Of a stretch of 49,595 nt of DNA, positions 39,917 through 49,051 are shown piece by piece. Made by a program: the position numbers and the translations under genes. The number at the start of each line of letters is the position of its first letter. Within the stretch, counting starts at the first letter, position 1. The DNA is taken from contig JAKBMM010000015.1 in the NCBI GenBank assembly GCA_021831565.1, positions 1-49,595 of the forward strand, written 5' to 3'. This DNA comes from Planctomycetota bacterium. GTDB taxonomy: Bacteria > Planctomycetota > Phycisphaerae > WQYP01. Below the pieces are notes generated by a model. It was not told the origin of the DNA. It was given only the letters and a program-made list of their open reading frames with translations, and searched no databases.

Positions 39917-41566
39917 TTATGATTGCACCTTCTCCGTCGGAAATATCGGGCTGGCATACCAGCGAGTCCCTTTGGTGCGTCCCTCATTGCGAACCCGGCC
40001 TTCGGCTTTCAATTCCTTGAGCAATTTTTGGATTTGGCTACGCGAGAGCGCGGGCAGAACCTGCTGGAGCTCGTCGAACCGCGCACCATCCGGATGGTTG
40101 CCCTGAATATGCTTCAAAAGCAGTTCCTTGTTCGTTCCCCGATCCAGACCGCGCTTGCGAGTGTAGACGCCTCGTTTACCAGTAAGGCGGTAGAACTGGC
40201 GCGGAAGCAGGTATCGCGTCCCTCGGCCTCGACCGAGTGATTCAATTGTGCCTTGATCCAGCAATTGGTGCAGTCGGGTCTGAAGTTCAGGTGGCACCGG
40301 TTGTTCGCGGTGCACCAAATCGAGGACGAGAAGATCCTCGGTAGCAAAAGACCGCACCCGCTCTTCGCCTACTCTTTCCAAAAATCTGAGGAATGCCGGG
40401 TCTTGAATCTCGCCGTGCAGCGTTAAGGCTACCTGGTAATCGTCGGTGTGCGTAAAATCCGGCAGGGGTTTGCTCTGCTTGATGCTTTCCTCGAACATCC
40501 GGTTGGCTCCCTGGCCGGATCGCTCCACCAAATCGCATTTCTCAAACACCTCGGCAATGCGGCGGTTGCGCGGCGACTGGCGGTAGAGGATGTTTTGCGG
40601 GGTAATCCCCGCCGGAAAGCCACCCGGACTGACTATTTCGATGCGACGCTGGTATTGGCGGATGAAAACTGAGCCGCTCAAACGGTAATCGCGGTGGCTC
40701 ACGGCGTTAAGAATAGCCTCTCGCACAGAGCCTTCGGCGAACGTGGGGACGTCCATCATGAACAGGCCATCTTGAAAATGCTGCACATCATTGCGCAGAT
40801 TGATTGTTTCCCACAGGTTCTCATAAAAAAGCAGAAACCCCTCACGGAACGCCAAGCGTTGGCTGGCTGGGCCCGCGGCTTCGGAGGAGCGGTACTCGAA
40901 GATCACTTCGGCCTGCGGCAAAAATCGCCCCAGAGATGCCCCCTTGCCCATCAACGCCAAGGCCGCGTAAGTGATGCCGCGGTGATCAATCAGTTCGGCA
41001 TCGGCCAAAAACTGGTCGGCGGGTAACCGGGACAAGGCTTCATTCTTCGACCGCCTGATCCAGCGTTTGCGGAACACTTCTATGGCGTCCGGATTAAGGT
41101 CGGTGAGTGTGGCTTTGGGGCAAATTTCGGCGGAGAAATCGGGGCCAGCCTCATCAAAGATGCGCTGCAGCATGTCGGGCGTCATTGGCGCCAGGTCTTC
41201 ACCGGCGCGCATCCAGTAGGCTCCTTCAACGGCGATCGGCATGCCGATAGGTCGGGATGGAGCGGTAAACACCAATACACGGCCGTTCGAATGTATGATT
41301 TCGTCAGCCTCAATCCGCAGGCGGAGCTTTTCAATCAGCCCAGCCTTGGTTCGCTCCAAGTCGGTAAACGCCCGGCTACCCACCACTTGGCGAGGGCGCG
41401 TGTCGGTGACGCCCAGAACCATAGCCCCACCTCCTTCGTTGGCCAGAGCGGCGCAGTATTTTACGAGCTTCTCAAAATGAAAATTGTTTTTGGCCTCCTT
41501 GAATTCCAGGTGCTCGTTCTCACCGGCATTCAACCATTCCTGAAGTTGCTGGTTCGATACAGTCAT
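39917..41566 (-). CDS. AlbA_2 (Schlafen-type) ATP-binding protein with winged helices
   Basis: A 549-residue protein. Residues 10-130 match the AlbA_2/divergent Schlafen domain: EHLEFKEAKNNFHFEKLVKY, then CAALANEGGGAMVLGVTD. A GHKL-like ATP-binding segment follows near 290-370 (VREAILNAVSHRDYRLSGSV, VSPGGFPAGI and NRRIAEVFEKCDLVERSGQG). The C terminus has winged-helix character (RSQIQKLLKELKAEGRVRNE). Such proteins occur as regulators and as effectors in defence islands. The start overlaps the helicase stop (ATGA), showing tight coupling. It has no REP insertion, unlike the three larger neighbours. Confidence 0.85.
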   Translation of the reverse strand: MTVSNQQLQEWLNAGENEHLEFKEAKNNFHFEKLVKYCAALANEGGGAMVLGVTDTRPRQVVGSRAFTDLERTKAGLIEKLRLRIEADEIIHSNGRVLVFTAPSRPIGMPIAVEGAYWMRAGEDLAPMTPDMLQRIFDEAGPDFSAEICPKATLTDLNPDAIEVFRKRWIRRSKNEALSRLPADQFLADAELIDHRGITYAALALMGKGASLGRFLPQAEVIFEYRSSEAAGPASQRLAFREGFLLFYENLWETINLRNDVQHFQDGLFMMDVPTFAEGSVREAILNAVSHRDYRLSGSVFIRQYQRRIEIVSPGGFPAGITPQNILYRQSPRNRRIAEVFEKCDLVERSGQGANRMFEESIKQSKPLPDFTHTDDYQVALTLHGEIQDPAFLRFLERVGEERVRSFATEDLLVLDLVHREQPVPPELQTRLHQLLDQGTIESLGRGRGTRYLLPRQFYRLTGKRGVYTRKRGLDRGTNKELLLKHIQGNHPDGARFDELQQVLPALSRSQIQKLLKELKAEGRVRNEGRTKGTRWYASPIFPTEKVQS

Positions 41567-44500
41567 GCCGGCTCCTTCGCCTGGGCCAGCAGTGCGGCCA
41601 AGTCGTAATTGACGCTTGTGGCTTTGAAATCCGGCTCTTTCTCAAACGGTTTGCGGACATATCGCACGTCGGTCTTGTCTTCATCAATCAGGGCGATGGC
41701 GAGAATGAATTCGTCGGGCTTGTTGAGGCCGGTGAGAATTTCGTTCTTGGTGAGAGTGACGGTCTTGGCGCCGTTCACGCGACCCTTGGCTTCCAGGAAC
41801 CGCAGCAGGCCGGTTCCTGGTATGGCCGATTCGATGTCGTAACCAAGGTTCTGCGCGCTTACGTCCTTTGGGACAAATCCAAGTCGGCGCTCCGTGGCCA
41901 TGATTGCGTCCATGGCGAGCCGCTCTGAATGCTCGGTTTCGATAGACTGCGGGGGTCGGCCATCTTGGCCGACCTCTGTCGGGCTGGAAGCCCAACCCCC
42001 AAGTTTCCTTAGCAGCCCTGCGGGCACGATCATCGCGCCGCCGAGTACCACCGGCGGAAGCGGAGCAAGCTTGCGCTGCTGTTCCAACTCGGTGAGGCGT
42101 TTGCGCATCCGGGCCTCCAACTCGTTGGCACGCTGTCGGGCAAGGCCGGAATTCAGCCGGGCGTTGACCTTGCCGGCACGTTCCTGATCCGCCAGTTGTG
42201 TAGCTCGGTGATCCCAATAGTTAATCTCTTTGGTGAGTCGGTCCTGAACAGCGGCCTTGGTTTTGTCCAGCAGTTCTTCCTTCCGGCGGCGCAATTCGTC
42301 AAGATGCTGCGGCACCAGGTGAATCGCGGCGTGTTCCATCGCCTTGGATTCAAGATCGCCGCGAATCCACTCAGGCATCGTCATGTCCTGGAGGGTCTTC
42401 ACTTCGTCCGCCGTCGGCGGGCGATAGTCGAGGTACGGGGCAGGCCCGGCGTTCAGAGCGTTTCCTTCCCCGTCAATCTCAACAAACTGCATCCGCTTCG
42501 ACACGACGCGCCGGTTGCCGGCGCGGTCGGTGCGGGCGTCCTGAATGGCGTGCTCCAGGTAGAGCAAGGCCCGCGACTGTTGGCCGTCGTCGGTGTCATC
42601 GATGAGGATCGCGCCGCGTTTGAGCAGATCGCGGTAACGCTCGATGATCAGGTCGAGCGTTGCATCCAATAAAGGGTGGCCCGGGCACACAAACGCGGCG
42701 AGCGGTTTGCCGGGAATGCTGATAAGGTCCTTCTCGAACGTGATGCGTTCATAGCGCGGCAATACGGAATCACCGCGTCCGATCTGGCGATCACGGTTAC
42801 GGATGAGAGCGGGGACATGTTTGATCTCGTACCGCTTTGTTTCCCGTTCGTGAATTGTCCCGCCAAGCAGCGTAAACGCCTCGATAAAGAATGAGGCGAT
42901 GAAATGCGGCTGCAAACGCCGCGCCTCGGCCCGCTGCATATCTTGGCGAATTTGCCGGACCTTGGTTACATCCATGGCGTCGTGCGCCAGGGCGCGGCTT
43001 TCAATAAGTTCACGCAGGCGCTGCCGGTCCAAAGCCTTTTCGACAACTTGGAATAAACGTGCTTTCACCACTGGCTGGTCGCCGTAGCGTATCGCTTCAA
43101 GCAGAAGCTCGCGAAGCGGTCGGTCCTCAAAGGTCAACTGCCCCAGTACGTCAAAGACCTGCCCGCCAAGCGCGTCACGCTCTTCAGCGATCTTTTCCAA
43201 TAGCCGAAAATAGACCTCGCCCTCCCGTGTGTCCTTGGCGACGAGGTTCCACAGGTGACAAACTTCGGTCTGCCCGATGCGGTGAATGCGGCCGAAACGT
43301 TGCTCAAGCCGATTGGGGTTCCACGGCAGGTCGTAATTGACCATCAGGTGCGCCCGTTGCAGGTTGATGCCTTCGCCGGCGGCGTCGGTCGCAACCAGGA
43401 TTTCGACCTCTTTATCCTGGGTAAAGGATTCCTGGGCTTTGCGTCGATCCTCGCGCCCAATACCGCCATGAATAACGACAACAGCCTCCGGTCGGCCCAG
43501 TAGTGCTCTGATCTTTTCCGACAGGTAATTCAGCGTGTCGCGGTGCTCAGTGAAGATGACGAGCTTGCGGCGATGACCGTGGGCGTCGAACATTTCGGAA
43601 TTATCCTGAAGAATCCGCGAGAGCTCATCCCATTTGCGGTCGGTGCCGGACTGACGCACGCGAAGCGCTGTGCGCTCTAAATCCTGTAACAAGGCGATCT
43701 CGGTCCGCAGTTCCGCGATGGTCCGGGCGGCGGAGGCCTGGTCAACGACACGCTCCTCGGTTTCCTCGATCTCGCGGTCGGGAGCATCATCAAGGTCCGC
43801 AAGGTCGTCGTTGGTCATTGCGGGCAGCTCCGCCGTCATGTCGATTTGAGCGCCGCGTTTGAGAAGCTCTTCTTCGCGCAGGCGTTTTTCAAGGCGCTCG
43901 CGGCGGCGGCGCAGAGATTGAAGGATCGCCTCCGGAGACGATGCCAGCCGGCGCTGAAGGATTGTCAAAGCAAAGCCGACGGTTCCCTTGCGGCCCTCGT
44001 TTTCCAGCGCCTCGGCCCGATTGAATTCCTCCCGGACATAATCGGTAACCAGCTTGTAAAGCTCGGCTTCCGCATCGGATAGCGAATAATTCACCGTGTA
44101 CGCCCGCCGCTCCGGGAACAGGGGTGTTCCGTCGAATTTAAGCAATTGTTCTTTGACCAGACGGCGCATCATGTCCGCGGTATCAGTGACGTGAACGCCG
44201 TCGCGGAATTTCCCCTCGAACCGGTCGCCGTCGAGCAAGGCCATGAACAACTGGAAGTCGGCTTCCTTCCCGTTGTGCGGCGTGGCGGTCAAAAGCAGGA
44301 AATGCCGCGTAAGTGCGGAGAGTAATTGGCCGAGCCGGTAACGTTTGGTGTATTTGATTTCGTTGCCATCGTACGTGGCACTGAGCTTATGCGCTTCATC
44401 ACAGACGATCAGGTCCCAATCCGTCTGTTGCAGCTTGGCCTGGGTATCTTCATCGCGGCTGAGCTTGTCCAGCCGGCAGATGGCCAGCGGAGTTTCGCTA

Positions 44501-45087
44501 AACCAATTCCCGGTGCGGGCTGATTGAAGCCCATCGTTGGTCATGATCTCGAACGGCAGTTGGAAACGGCGGTCGAGTTCATCCTGCCATTGCTCTACGA
44601 GATTGCCGGGGCAGACGATCAAGCAGCGCTGTAAGTCGCCGCGGGCGTGGAGTTCCTTAATCAACAGGCCCGTCATAATCGTCTTGCCGGCGCCCGGGTC
44701 ATCCGCCAGAAGAAAACGCAGCGGTTGGCGGGAAAGCATCTCGCTGTAAACCGCCGTGATCTGGTGGGGCAATGGCTCGACAAGTGATGTATGAACAGCC
44801 AACAACGGGTCAAATAGATACGCCAGCCGGATACGGTTGGCTTCGGAGAGCAAACGGAACAGCGCACTGTCGCCGTCAAAACTCCATGGTCGGCCGGCTT
44901 CGACGATATCAAGCGTCGGCTCGCGGTCGCGATACAGCAATTCGCCGCCGAGCCGCCCGCCGGCGTCTTTGTAGGTCACCTCAATGGCGACGGCGCCGAT
45001 CCAGCGCACGTCGCTGATCGTGACAATGCCATCCGGCAGAATGCCTTTGACTGCCGCACCACGGGTGATTTGTTCAAGTGTCGCCAT
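41563..45087 (-). CDS. SNF2/DEAH-family helicase with C-terminal DUF3883 domain (Hma-type)
   Basis: An 1174-residue superfamily 2 DNA translocase. Motif I is LADDPGAGKTIMTG (about 126-139), motif II CDEAHKLS (about 225) and motif III LLLTATPHNG. The C-terminal RecA half has TDAAGEGINLQRAHLMVNYD and NRLEQRFGRIHRIGQ (about 590-605). A long coiled region follows, then a DUF3883 domain at about 1080-1170 (LGYDIESAIPG, LRFLEAKGRVNG) with a nuclease-like D...ExK pattern. A REP cluster is read in frame at about 1030-1046, just before DUF3883. The ATG at 45087 is chosen because the conserved start MATLEQITRGAAVKGI begins there; an earlier in-frame start would overlap the TIR gene. This is the helicase of the helicase-methylase-ATPase trio. 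Confidence 0.88.
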   Translation of the reverse strand: MATLEQITRGAAVKGILPDGIVTISDVRWIGAVAIEVTYKDAGGRLGGELLYRDREPTLDIVEAGRPWSFDGDSALFRLLSEANRIRLAYLFDPLLAVHTSLVEPLPHQITAVYSEMLSRQPLRFLLADDPGAGKTIMTGLLIKELHARGDLQRCLIVCPGNLVEQWQDELDRRFQLPFEIMTNDGLQSARTGNWFSETPLAICRLDKLSRDEDTQAKLQQTDWDLIVCDEAHKLSATYDGNEIKYTKRYRLGQLLSALTRHFLLLTATPHNGKEADFQLFMALLDGDRFEGKFRDGVHVTDTADMMRRLVKEQLLKFDGTPLFPERRAYTVNYSLSDAEAELYKLVTDYVREEFNRAEALENEGRKGTVGFALTILQRRLASSPEAILQSLRRRRERLEKRLREEELLKRGAQIDMTAELPAMTNDDLADLDDAPDREIEETEERVVDQASAARTIAELRTEIALLQDLERTALRVRQSGTDRKWDELSRILQDNSEMFDAHGHRRKLVIFTEHRDTLNYLSEKIRALLGRPEAVVVIHGGIGREDRRKAQESFTQDKEVEILVATDAAGEGINLQRAHLMVNYDLPWNPNRLEQRFGRIHRIGQTEVCHLWNLVAKDTREGEVYFRLLEKIAEERDALGGQVFDVLGQLTFEDRPLRELLLEAIRYGDQPVVKARLFQVVEKALDRQRLRELIESRALAHDAMDVTKVRQIRQDMQRAEARRLQPHFIASFFIEAFTLLGGTIHERETKRYEIKHVPALIRNRDRQIGRGDSVLPRYERITFEKDLISIPGKPLAAFVCPGHPLLDATLDLIIERYRDLLKRGAILIDDTDDGQQSRALLYLEHAIQDARTDRAGNRRVVSKRMQFVEIDGEGNALNAGPAPYLDYRPPTADEVKTLQDMTMPEWIRGDLESKAMEHAAIHLVPQHLDELRRRKEELLDKTKAAVQDRLTKEINYWDHRATQLADQERAGKVNARLNSGLARQRANELEARMRKRLTELEQQRKLAPLPPVVLGGAMIVPAGLLRKLGGWASSPTEVGQDGRPPQSIETEHSERLAMDAIMATERRLGFVPKDVSAQNLGYDIESAIPGTGLLRFLEAKGRVNGAKTVTLTKNEILTGLNKPDEFILAIALIDEDKTDVRYVRKPFEKEPDFKATSVNYDLAALLAQAKEPA
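41955..41996 (-). repeat. REP-like palindrome pair in the helicase gene
   Basis: One full hairpin GTCGGCCATCTTGGCCGAC (41955-41973) and one nearly full GTCGGGCTGGAAGCCCAAC (41978-41996), flanked by G and C tracts. It is translated in frame as GGWASSPTEVGQDGRPPQS, sitting in the linker before DUF3883. Confidence 0.85.
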
Positions 45088-45118
45088 TGATTCAATTCCG
45101 TAAACCGCCGAGTCATCA

Positions 45119-45583
45119 TTATTTCGCAAATATTGCGATTGCAGCCAGCCCAACCAAGCCTACGGCTACAATTACTTCAAGCTTTTGTTTTTCAAGTACC
45201 AATTGCTGAACAAAGGTTTCCACGCGCGTATGTATGTGGCGGGCATCTTGTCCTCGTAAGTCGAGGGCCTGGTATTCGCGGAGCCAACCAGAAAGCTGCG
45301 CGGGATCCATGTCCCATAACACCGGTATAACTTTTTTGCCATTGAGGGCCGCTGCTCCTGATTCCTGGTTCACCATGGCGGAGTGTATAGCCTTGTGACT
45401 TGCGAGAACGAGAACCGTGCGTGCCGTCTTAAGTTCTTCGCGAATTTTTTGTGACCACGGAGCGCCGGGGGCCAAGCTGACGGTATCGAGAAAGACACTC
45501 AACCCTGCTGCGGCCAAACGGTGGTAAAACGCTTGTGCGACGTTGGCATCCTCGCGTGCGTAGCTGATGAAAATATCTGCCAT
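45119..45583 (-). CDS. TIR-domain protein with C-terminal membrane segment
   Basis: A 154-residue protein. Residues 1-125 form a TIR domain (MADIFISYAREDANVAQAFY, LSVFLDTVSLAPGAPWSQKI, VLVLASHKAI, SAMVNQESGAA). The Glu in the KIREELKTA segment or near it may be the NADase catalytic residue. The last 18 residues (EVIVAVGLVGLAAIAIF) are a hydrophobic helix, so the protein may sit in the membrane. The ATG at 45583 has an AAGGAG site ten bases upstream. It lies between the ImmA/IrrE gene (14-base gap) and the helicase gene, in the same operon. TIR proteins in defence islands often deplete NAD or make signals; that is inferred here. Confidence 0.85.
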   Translation of the reverse strand: MADIFISYAREDANVAQAFYHRLAAAGLSVFLDTVSLAPGAPWSQKIREELKTARTVLVLASHKAIHSAMVNQESGAAALNGKKVIPVLWDMDPAQLSGWLREYQALDLRGQDARHIHTRVETFVQQLVLEKQKLEVIVAVGLVGLAAIAIFAK

Positions 45584-45597
45584 TTTAGGTAGCTCCT

Positions 45598-46611
45598 TTA
45601 CACCTTTCCCCATAGCGATGGTGTACCAGCGTCCGATCTGCGATGCCGCGGCTTTTGAACTGACTTTGGCCAAAGAATTGCGGCAACGGAGGTCTCACCA
45701 TTAGCGCCAGTTTCTTCCTCTGCTGTCCACAACGGAATTGTCCACACCCGGTAGATGCCTGCGGCTTGACCTAAATCGAGAAAACACTCGTCTTCGGCTG
45801 GTGAGGCTGTTGATGCGGCGTGGTAGATCGGGCCGTCGTTTTCAACCGATTTATCTTTCGGAAGAAAATGGCCATCTGCTTTGAATGCCTCGCTTATGAT
45901 GGCGTACTCGATTCTCAAGCGAAGGGCATCACATACTTCCTGCTCTGGCGTTACGCCAAAGAAATTGCCTTGATCCTTTCGCCCGATCCTCGATTCTTGG
46001 GTGGGTTTAAGCTTCCAGGCAAAAAAGACCGCTGCGACTGATGTGGGTGATTTTTCGGCGTATCGACGCATCACTGCTTCCCGGGAGGCTTGGTACGTCG
46101 CCGCAAGGCGTAGTAATCCATTGGCATCGGTGACCGCAGCAGCGTTTTTCGAAAACCACGGTTCCGGAAATATCAGTTCGGCGGCACCGATATCACACAG
46201 CATTTCAATGTATTCGTCCGGATTCGTGCGATCTCGATATCTGGCGTCAGTGCGACACCAAGGCTTGGTGGTGTAGTCAGGAAAAAATGTGTGGCTGATT
46301 TCATGCGCCACACTAAAACGCTGCCGGGTTTCGGGGCGGTCAGGGTTGACACGCATTGTCAAGCCACCGGTGCTATTGGGCACGAGTTCTGCATCCGGAC
46401 TGTGAAGAGGCATTTCACTGCTGCGATGGATGCCGCGGAGACTGGCCAGGGCATCCATATTGAGTGGCATGGTCGGTTCGCCAAACGATGAGACGTAGGT
46501 CTGGATAAGCTCGCGCGCCTTCTGGCGGATCGCAGCGGGTGGGTCAGTGGCTCCCGTTGCACGAAGCAATTCCTTGATGAGGTCCCCGGTTGAACGGCTT
46601 GATTGGATCAA
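45598..46611 (-). CDS. ImmA/IrrE-family metallopeptidase
   Basis: A 337-residue zinc peptidase with the HExxH motif in SVAHEISHTFF and a downstream Glu in MLCDIGAAELIFPEPWF as probable third ligand. It resembles peptidases that cleave Xre-type repressors, as ImmA cleaves ImmR. The TTG at 46611 is chosen because a GGGAGG site lies eight bases upstream and it overlaps the stop of the Xre gene (TTGA). An in-frame TTG at 46662 is possible but weaker. The C-terminal 130 residues have no clear family. With the neighbouring Xre gene it probably senses damage or infection and induces the operon. Confidence 0.87.
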   Translation of the reverse strand: MIQSSRSTGDLIKELLRATGATDPPAAIRQKARELIQTYVSSFGEPTMPLNMDALASLRGIHRSSEMPLHSPDAELVPNSTGGLTMRVNPDRPETRQRFSVAHEISHTFFPDYTTKPWCRTDARYRDRTNPDEYIEMLCDIGAAELIFPEPWFSKNAAAVTDANGLLRLAATYQASREAVMRRYAEKSPTSVAAVFFAWKLKPTQESRIGRKDQGNFFGVTPEQEVCDALRLRIEYAIISEAFKADGHFLPKDKSVENDGPIYHAASTASPAEDECFLDLGQAAGIYRVWTIPLWTAEEETGANGETSVAAILWPKSVQKPRHRRSDAGTPSLWGKV

Positions 46612-47048
46612 GATTTGGGCCTCCCAACCGAGTTTTTCAGCAGCAAATAGAGTTGTTGCCAATCATCCGCCGTACGAGGCTGGCCACCACGAAATTTCAT
46701 AACCGCCAAGTCACGCAGATCGTCCTCAGAAAGCGGCGCTTTTTGTGCCTTCATGCGGTCCTGAAATTCTTTCAGTGCCGGTGGAAGCTGAACTTTCCTG
46801 TCCTGCACCGTGACCGTTTCCAGCGAAAGAAGCTCTGCCAGCGTCGTTGAAAGCGCCGTAGCAACGCGAAGGAGGACATCGGCGGACGGCTTTTTTTCGC
46901 CGGCCGTATCTCGCTCTAACTCCCAAAGATATGTCTTGGAGATTTTGGCTCGAGACGCCACCTCGTCGAGCGATAACTCTTTTGATTCCCGAATTTTACG
47001 AATATTCTCAGCAACGGTCATTGGCACATTCCATGAAACCAGAACCAT
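46608..47048 (-). CDS. Xre-family transcriptional regulator
   Basis: A 146-residue protein with an N-terminal helix-turn-helix (VAENIRKIRESKELSLDEVA, then SRAKISKTYLWELERD). The C-terminal half contains a conserved SEDDLRDLAVMKFRGGQP segment seen in regulators paired with ImmA/IrrE peptidases. AGGAG lies six bases before the ATG. It is the first gene of the minus-strand defence operon and is likely its repressor, acting at the palindrome at 47098-47130. Confidence 0.88.
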   Translation of the reverse strand: MVLVSWNVPMTVAENIRKIRESKELSLDEVASRAKISKTYLWELERDTAGEKKPSADVLLRVATALSTTLAELLSLETVTVQDRKVQLPPALKEFQDRMKAQKAPLSEDDLRDLAVMKFRGGQPRTADDWQQLYLLLKNSVGRPKS

Positions 47049-47097
47049 TTCGTCTCCTAACCATTTTAACGAGGCTATAGGTTATAGCAACAAGAAG

Positions 47098-47130
47098 CGT
47101 TCGCTATAGTTGACTTCACCATAGTGAACG
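47098..47130. promoter_or_regulatory. Probable Xre operator (interrupted inverted repeat)
   Basis: CGTTCGCTATAG (47098-47109) and CCATAGTGAACG (47119-47130) form an inverted repeat with ten of twelve matching positions and a 9-base spacer. It lies 50 bases before the Xre start and overlaps a plus-strand promoter, so bound regulator could control both divergent genes. Further half sites (GGTTATAG, CGTTATGG) lie on either side. Confidence 0.55.
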
Positions 47131-47138
47131 GTTATGTT
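47110..47138 (+). promoter_or_regulatory. Candidate promoter for the divergent DUF4209 gene
   Basis: TTGACT (47110-47115) and TATGTT (47133-47138) are 17 bases apart, 126 bases before the gene at 47264. The -35 lies inside the palindrome listed separately, which suggests repression by the Xre protein. Confidence 0.45.
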
Positions 47139-47263
47139 CGTTATGGAGGAAGGCAGGAGCAAAATGAAAGGCGTAAAGCGACCATGAACAATCTAAAGCC
47201 AATAGCACAGAACTCAGGGAAAAGACGTGATGTATATAGTGCGGATACGTGGAGTTATCGGCC

Positions 47264-49018
47264 ATGGGTGACATTGAAAAGATCGTCCTGAACGCATTGC
47301 AACAGCTTGATTCACCTTGCAGTGCTGTTACGTATCCGGATGTGGCGGATCGCCTTCGCAAGGCTATCGGCGTGAAACGTTTGGAAACCTTTGGTTCCCT
47401 TCCCGTGAGTGTCCAAGCCGAACTTATCGCGTTTCAAGCCGCAGAATTGCCCCAAGGGGAACTATGCGTGCTGTGCCCACTGGGTTCCGGGCTTTTACAA
47501 GGGTTGCAGGACTTTGTGGATTATTGGTGTAGTCGTGCAAAAGCTACCCAGAACTATCGATTACGTGAACGATATGCGGCGATCACACTGCAGATTTCCG
47601 CAGCAAGGAGCTTGAAAGTGAACCGCCTTGATGTGGGGACAATTCAAATCCAAGCCGCCATGGAAACAGCCGCGAAATGCGAACCAAATGCTTGGAGCGA
47701 AGCCATGCCACCACTCAAGCGGGCGTTGCGGTTGGCTCTCTCACTGGGACAGCGTGACATGGCCGCTCAGGTCGCCGAAGCGATGGTCGCGCTGGCGGAA
47801 AAGTGCTGGTCCAATAAAGTCAAGGAGGTTAACCTTTGGCCACAGTGTTTTGACGCGCTCTTGGTGGAACAAGCGGGCAAGCTGAAGGTTCCGACGACAA
47901 TTCAGGATAAGTTACTTGCAGGAGTCGAGGCTTCATTTCAAGCGACTCTTGATTCGATCTCCGCAGGTATCGGTGAAGCGTTTATTATGCTCGGCCAAGA
48001 TACAAAACGGCTCGTCGATTACTATCGGCGTGAAAACCGTCTTGGCGACGTTGATTGTTTAGCAAAGTTATTGCAGCGAGCGGCGCTTAATGGATGCAAT
48101 CAACTCAACCCAATGCACGTCGCAATATGCGTGCAACCTATCGTCCAGGTTCTTCACGACAACGGTTTTCCTAAACTTGCGGATGAACTCGCGGCCGGAA
48201 TGTTGGTCCGCTTAAAAACGCTCCCGGATATGATGCAAGAGTGGGGATTTTCGATAAAGGTACCGATTATGGAAGTACGAAAAGAGATCGAGAAAATTTG
48301 CGCCTTAGAAACGCCCGAAGCGATCCGGCGATGGGTACTGATGCGGGTTCCGCCACAACCAACTACGGATGGCTCCCACTTATTGGTTGCCAACATCGCC
48401 ACCGTTCAGACGAATGACGAATCTGGTCGAGTAACATCCTCGGCGGGATCGGCAAAAGAAGCCGGCGAGCAGATTGTAGTTACCAGCTATTGTAACGCAT
48501 TGCAGGTTGATTGGCAGATTCTCGGATTTCAATTTGATGAAATAGTGAGCCGTAAGGGCATCACGGCCGAGGTCTTGGCGGGGTTTTGTGTCGGTTCGCG
48601 TGCATTTAGCGTGGATCGCCGTGAAGTTCTTCGTCGCGGTTTCGCGGCTTGGCTCCAAAGGGACTATGCGGCGGCGATTCTATTTCTCCTGCCACAGATA
48701 GAACGGGCGGTGCAACGTATTGTTCAAAACGCCGGTCGTTCCGCGCTTCAGCCGTCAAAAGGTGATCCAGCAATGGATTATAAGTTGCTCGACGGCTTGC
48801 TGACCGACCCAGCTACAGTCAACACACTGGGAGAGCAGTGCATCTACTATCTGCGGGCCGTCCTGACGCATCGGGCTGGGTGGAACGTTCGGAATCAGGT
48901 GCTGCACGGTTGGCTGGACCCCTGTTCGTTGGGGCGACCGGTGTGCGATAGAGTTGTTCACGCAGCGCTGCTGCTGGCGTCGAAGACGATGGATGCAGAT
49001 GGAATACTGACACCATGA
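47264..49018 (+). CDS. DUF4209-like protein with HEPN-type RNxxxHG motif
   Basis: A 584-residue protein starting at 47264, with a TGGAG site ten bases upstream. The first 400 residues are mostly helical and unrecognised. The C-terminal region (about 440-580) resembles DUF4209: LQRDYAAAILFLLPQIERAV, then LTHRAGWNVRNQVLHGWLDP. The RNQVLH segment fits the R-x4-H pattern of HEPN RNases, so an RNA-targeting toxin-like role is possible but not shown. It is transcribed away from the island's Xre regulator and shares its control region, so it probably belongs to the same defence module. Confidence 0.7.
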   Translation: MGDIEKIVLNALQQLDSPCSAVTYPDVADRLRKAIGVKRLETFGSLPVSVQAELIAFQAAELPQGELCVLCPLGSGLLQGLQDFVDYWCSRAKATQNYRLRERYAAITLQISAARSLKVNRLDVGTIQIQAAMETAAKCEPNAWSEAMPPLKRALRLALSLGQRDMAAQVAEAMVALAEKCWSNKVKEVNLWPQCFDALLVEQAGKLKVPTTIQDKLLAGVEASFQATLDSISAGIGEAFIMLGQDTKRLVDYYRRENRLGDVDCLAKLLQRAALNGCNQLNPMHVAICVQPIVQVLHDNGFPKLADELAAGMLVRLKTLPDMMQEWGFSIKVPIMEVRKEIEKICALETPEAIRRWVLMRVPPQPTTDGSHLLVANIATVQTNDESGRVTSSAGSAKEAGEQIVVTSYCNALQVDWQILGFQFDEIVSRKGITAEVLAGFCVGSRAFSVDRREVLRRGFAAWLQRDYAAAILFLLPQIERAVQRIVQNAGRSALQPSKGDPAMDYKLLDGLLTDPATVNTLGEQCIYYLRAVLTHRAGWNVRNQVLHGWLDPCSLGRPVCDRVVHAALLLASKTMDADGILTP

Positions 49019-49051
49019 CCATGGTCTGGTGCATTGTGGGTGCTACGGGTT

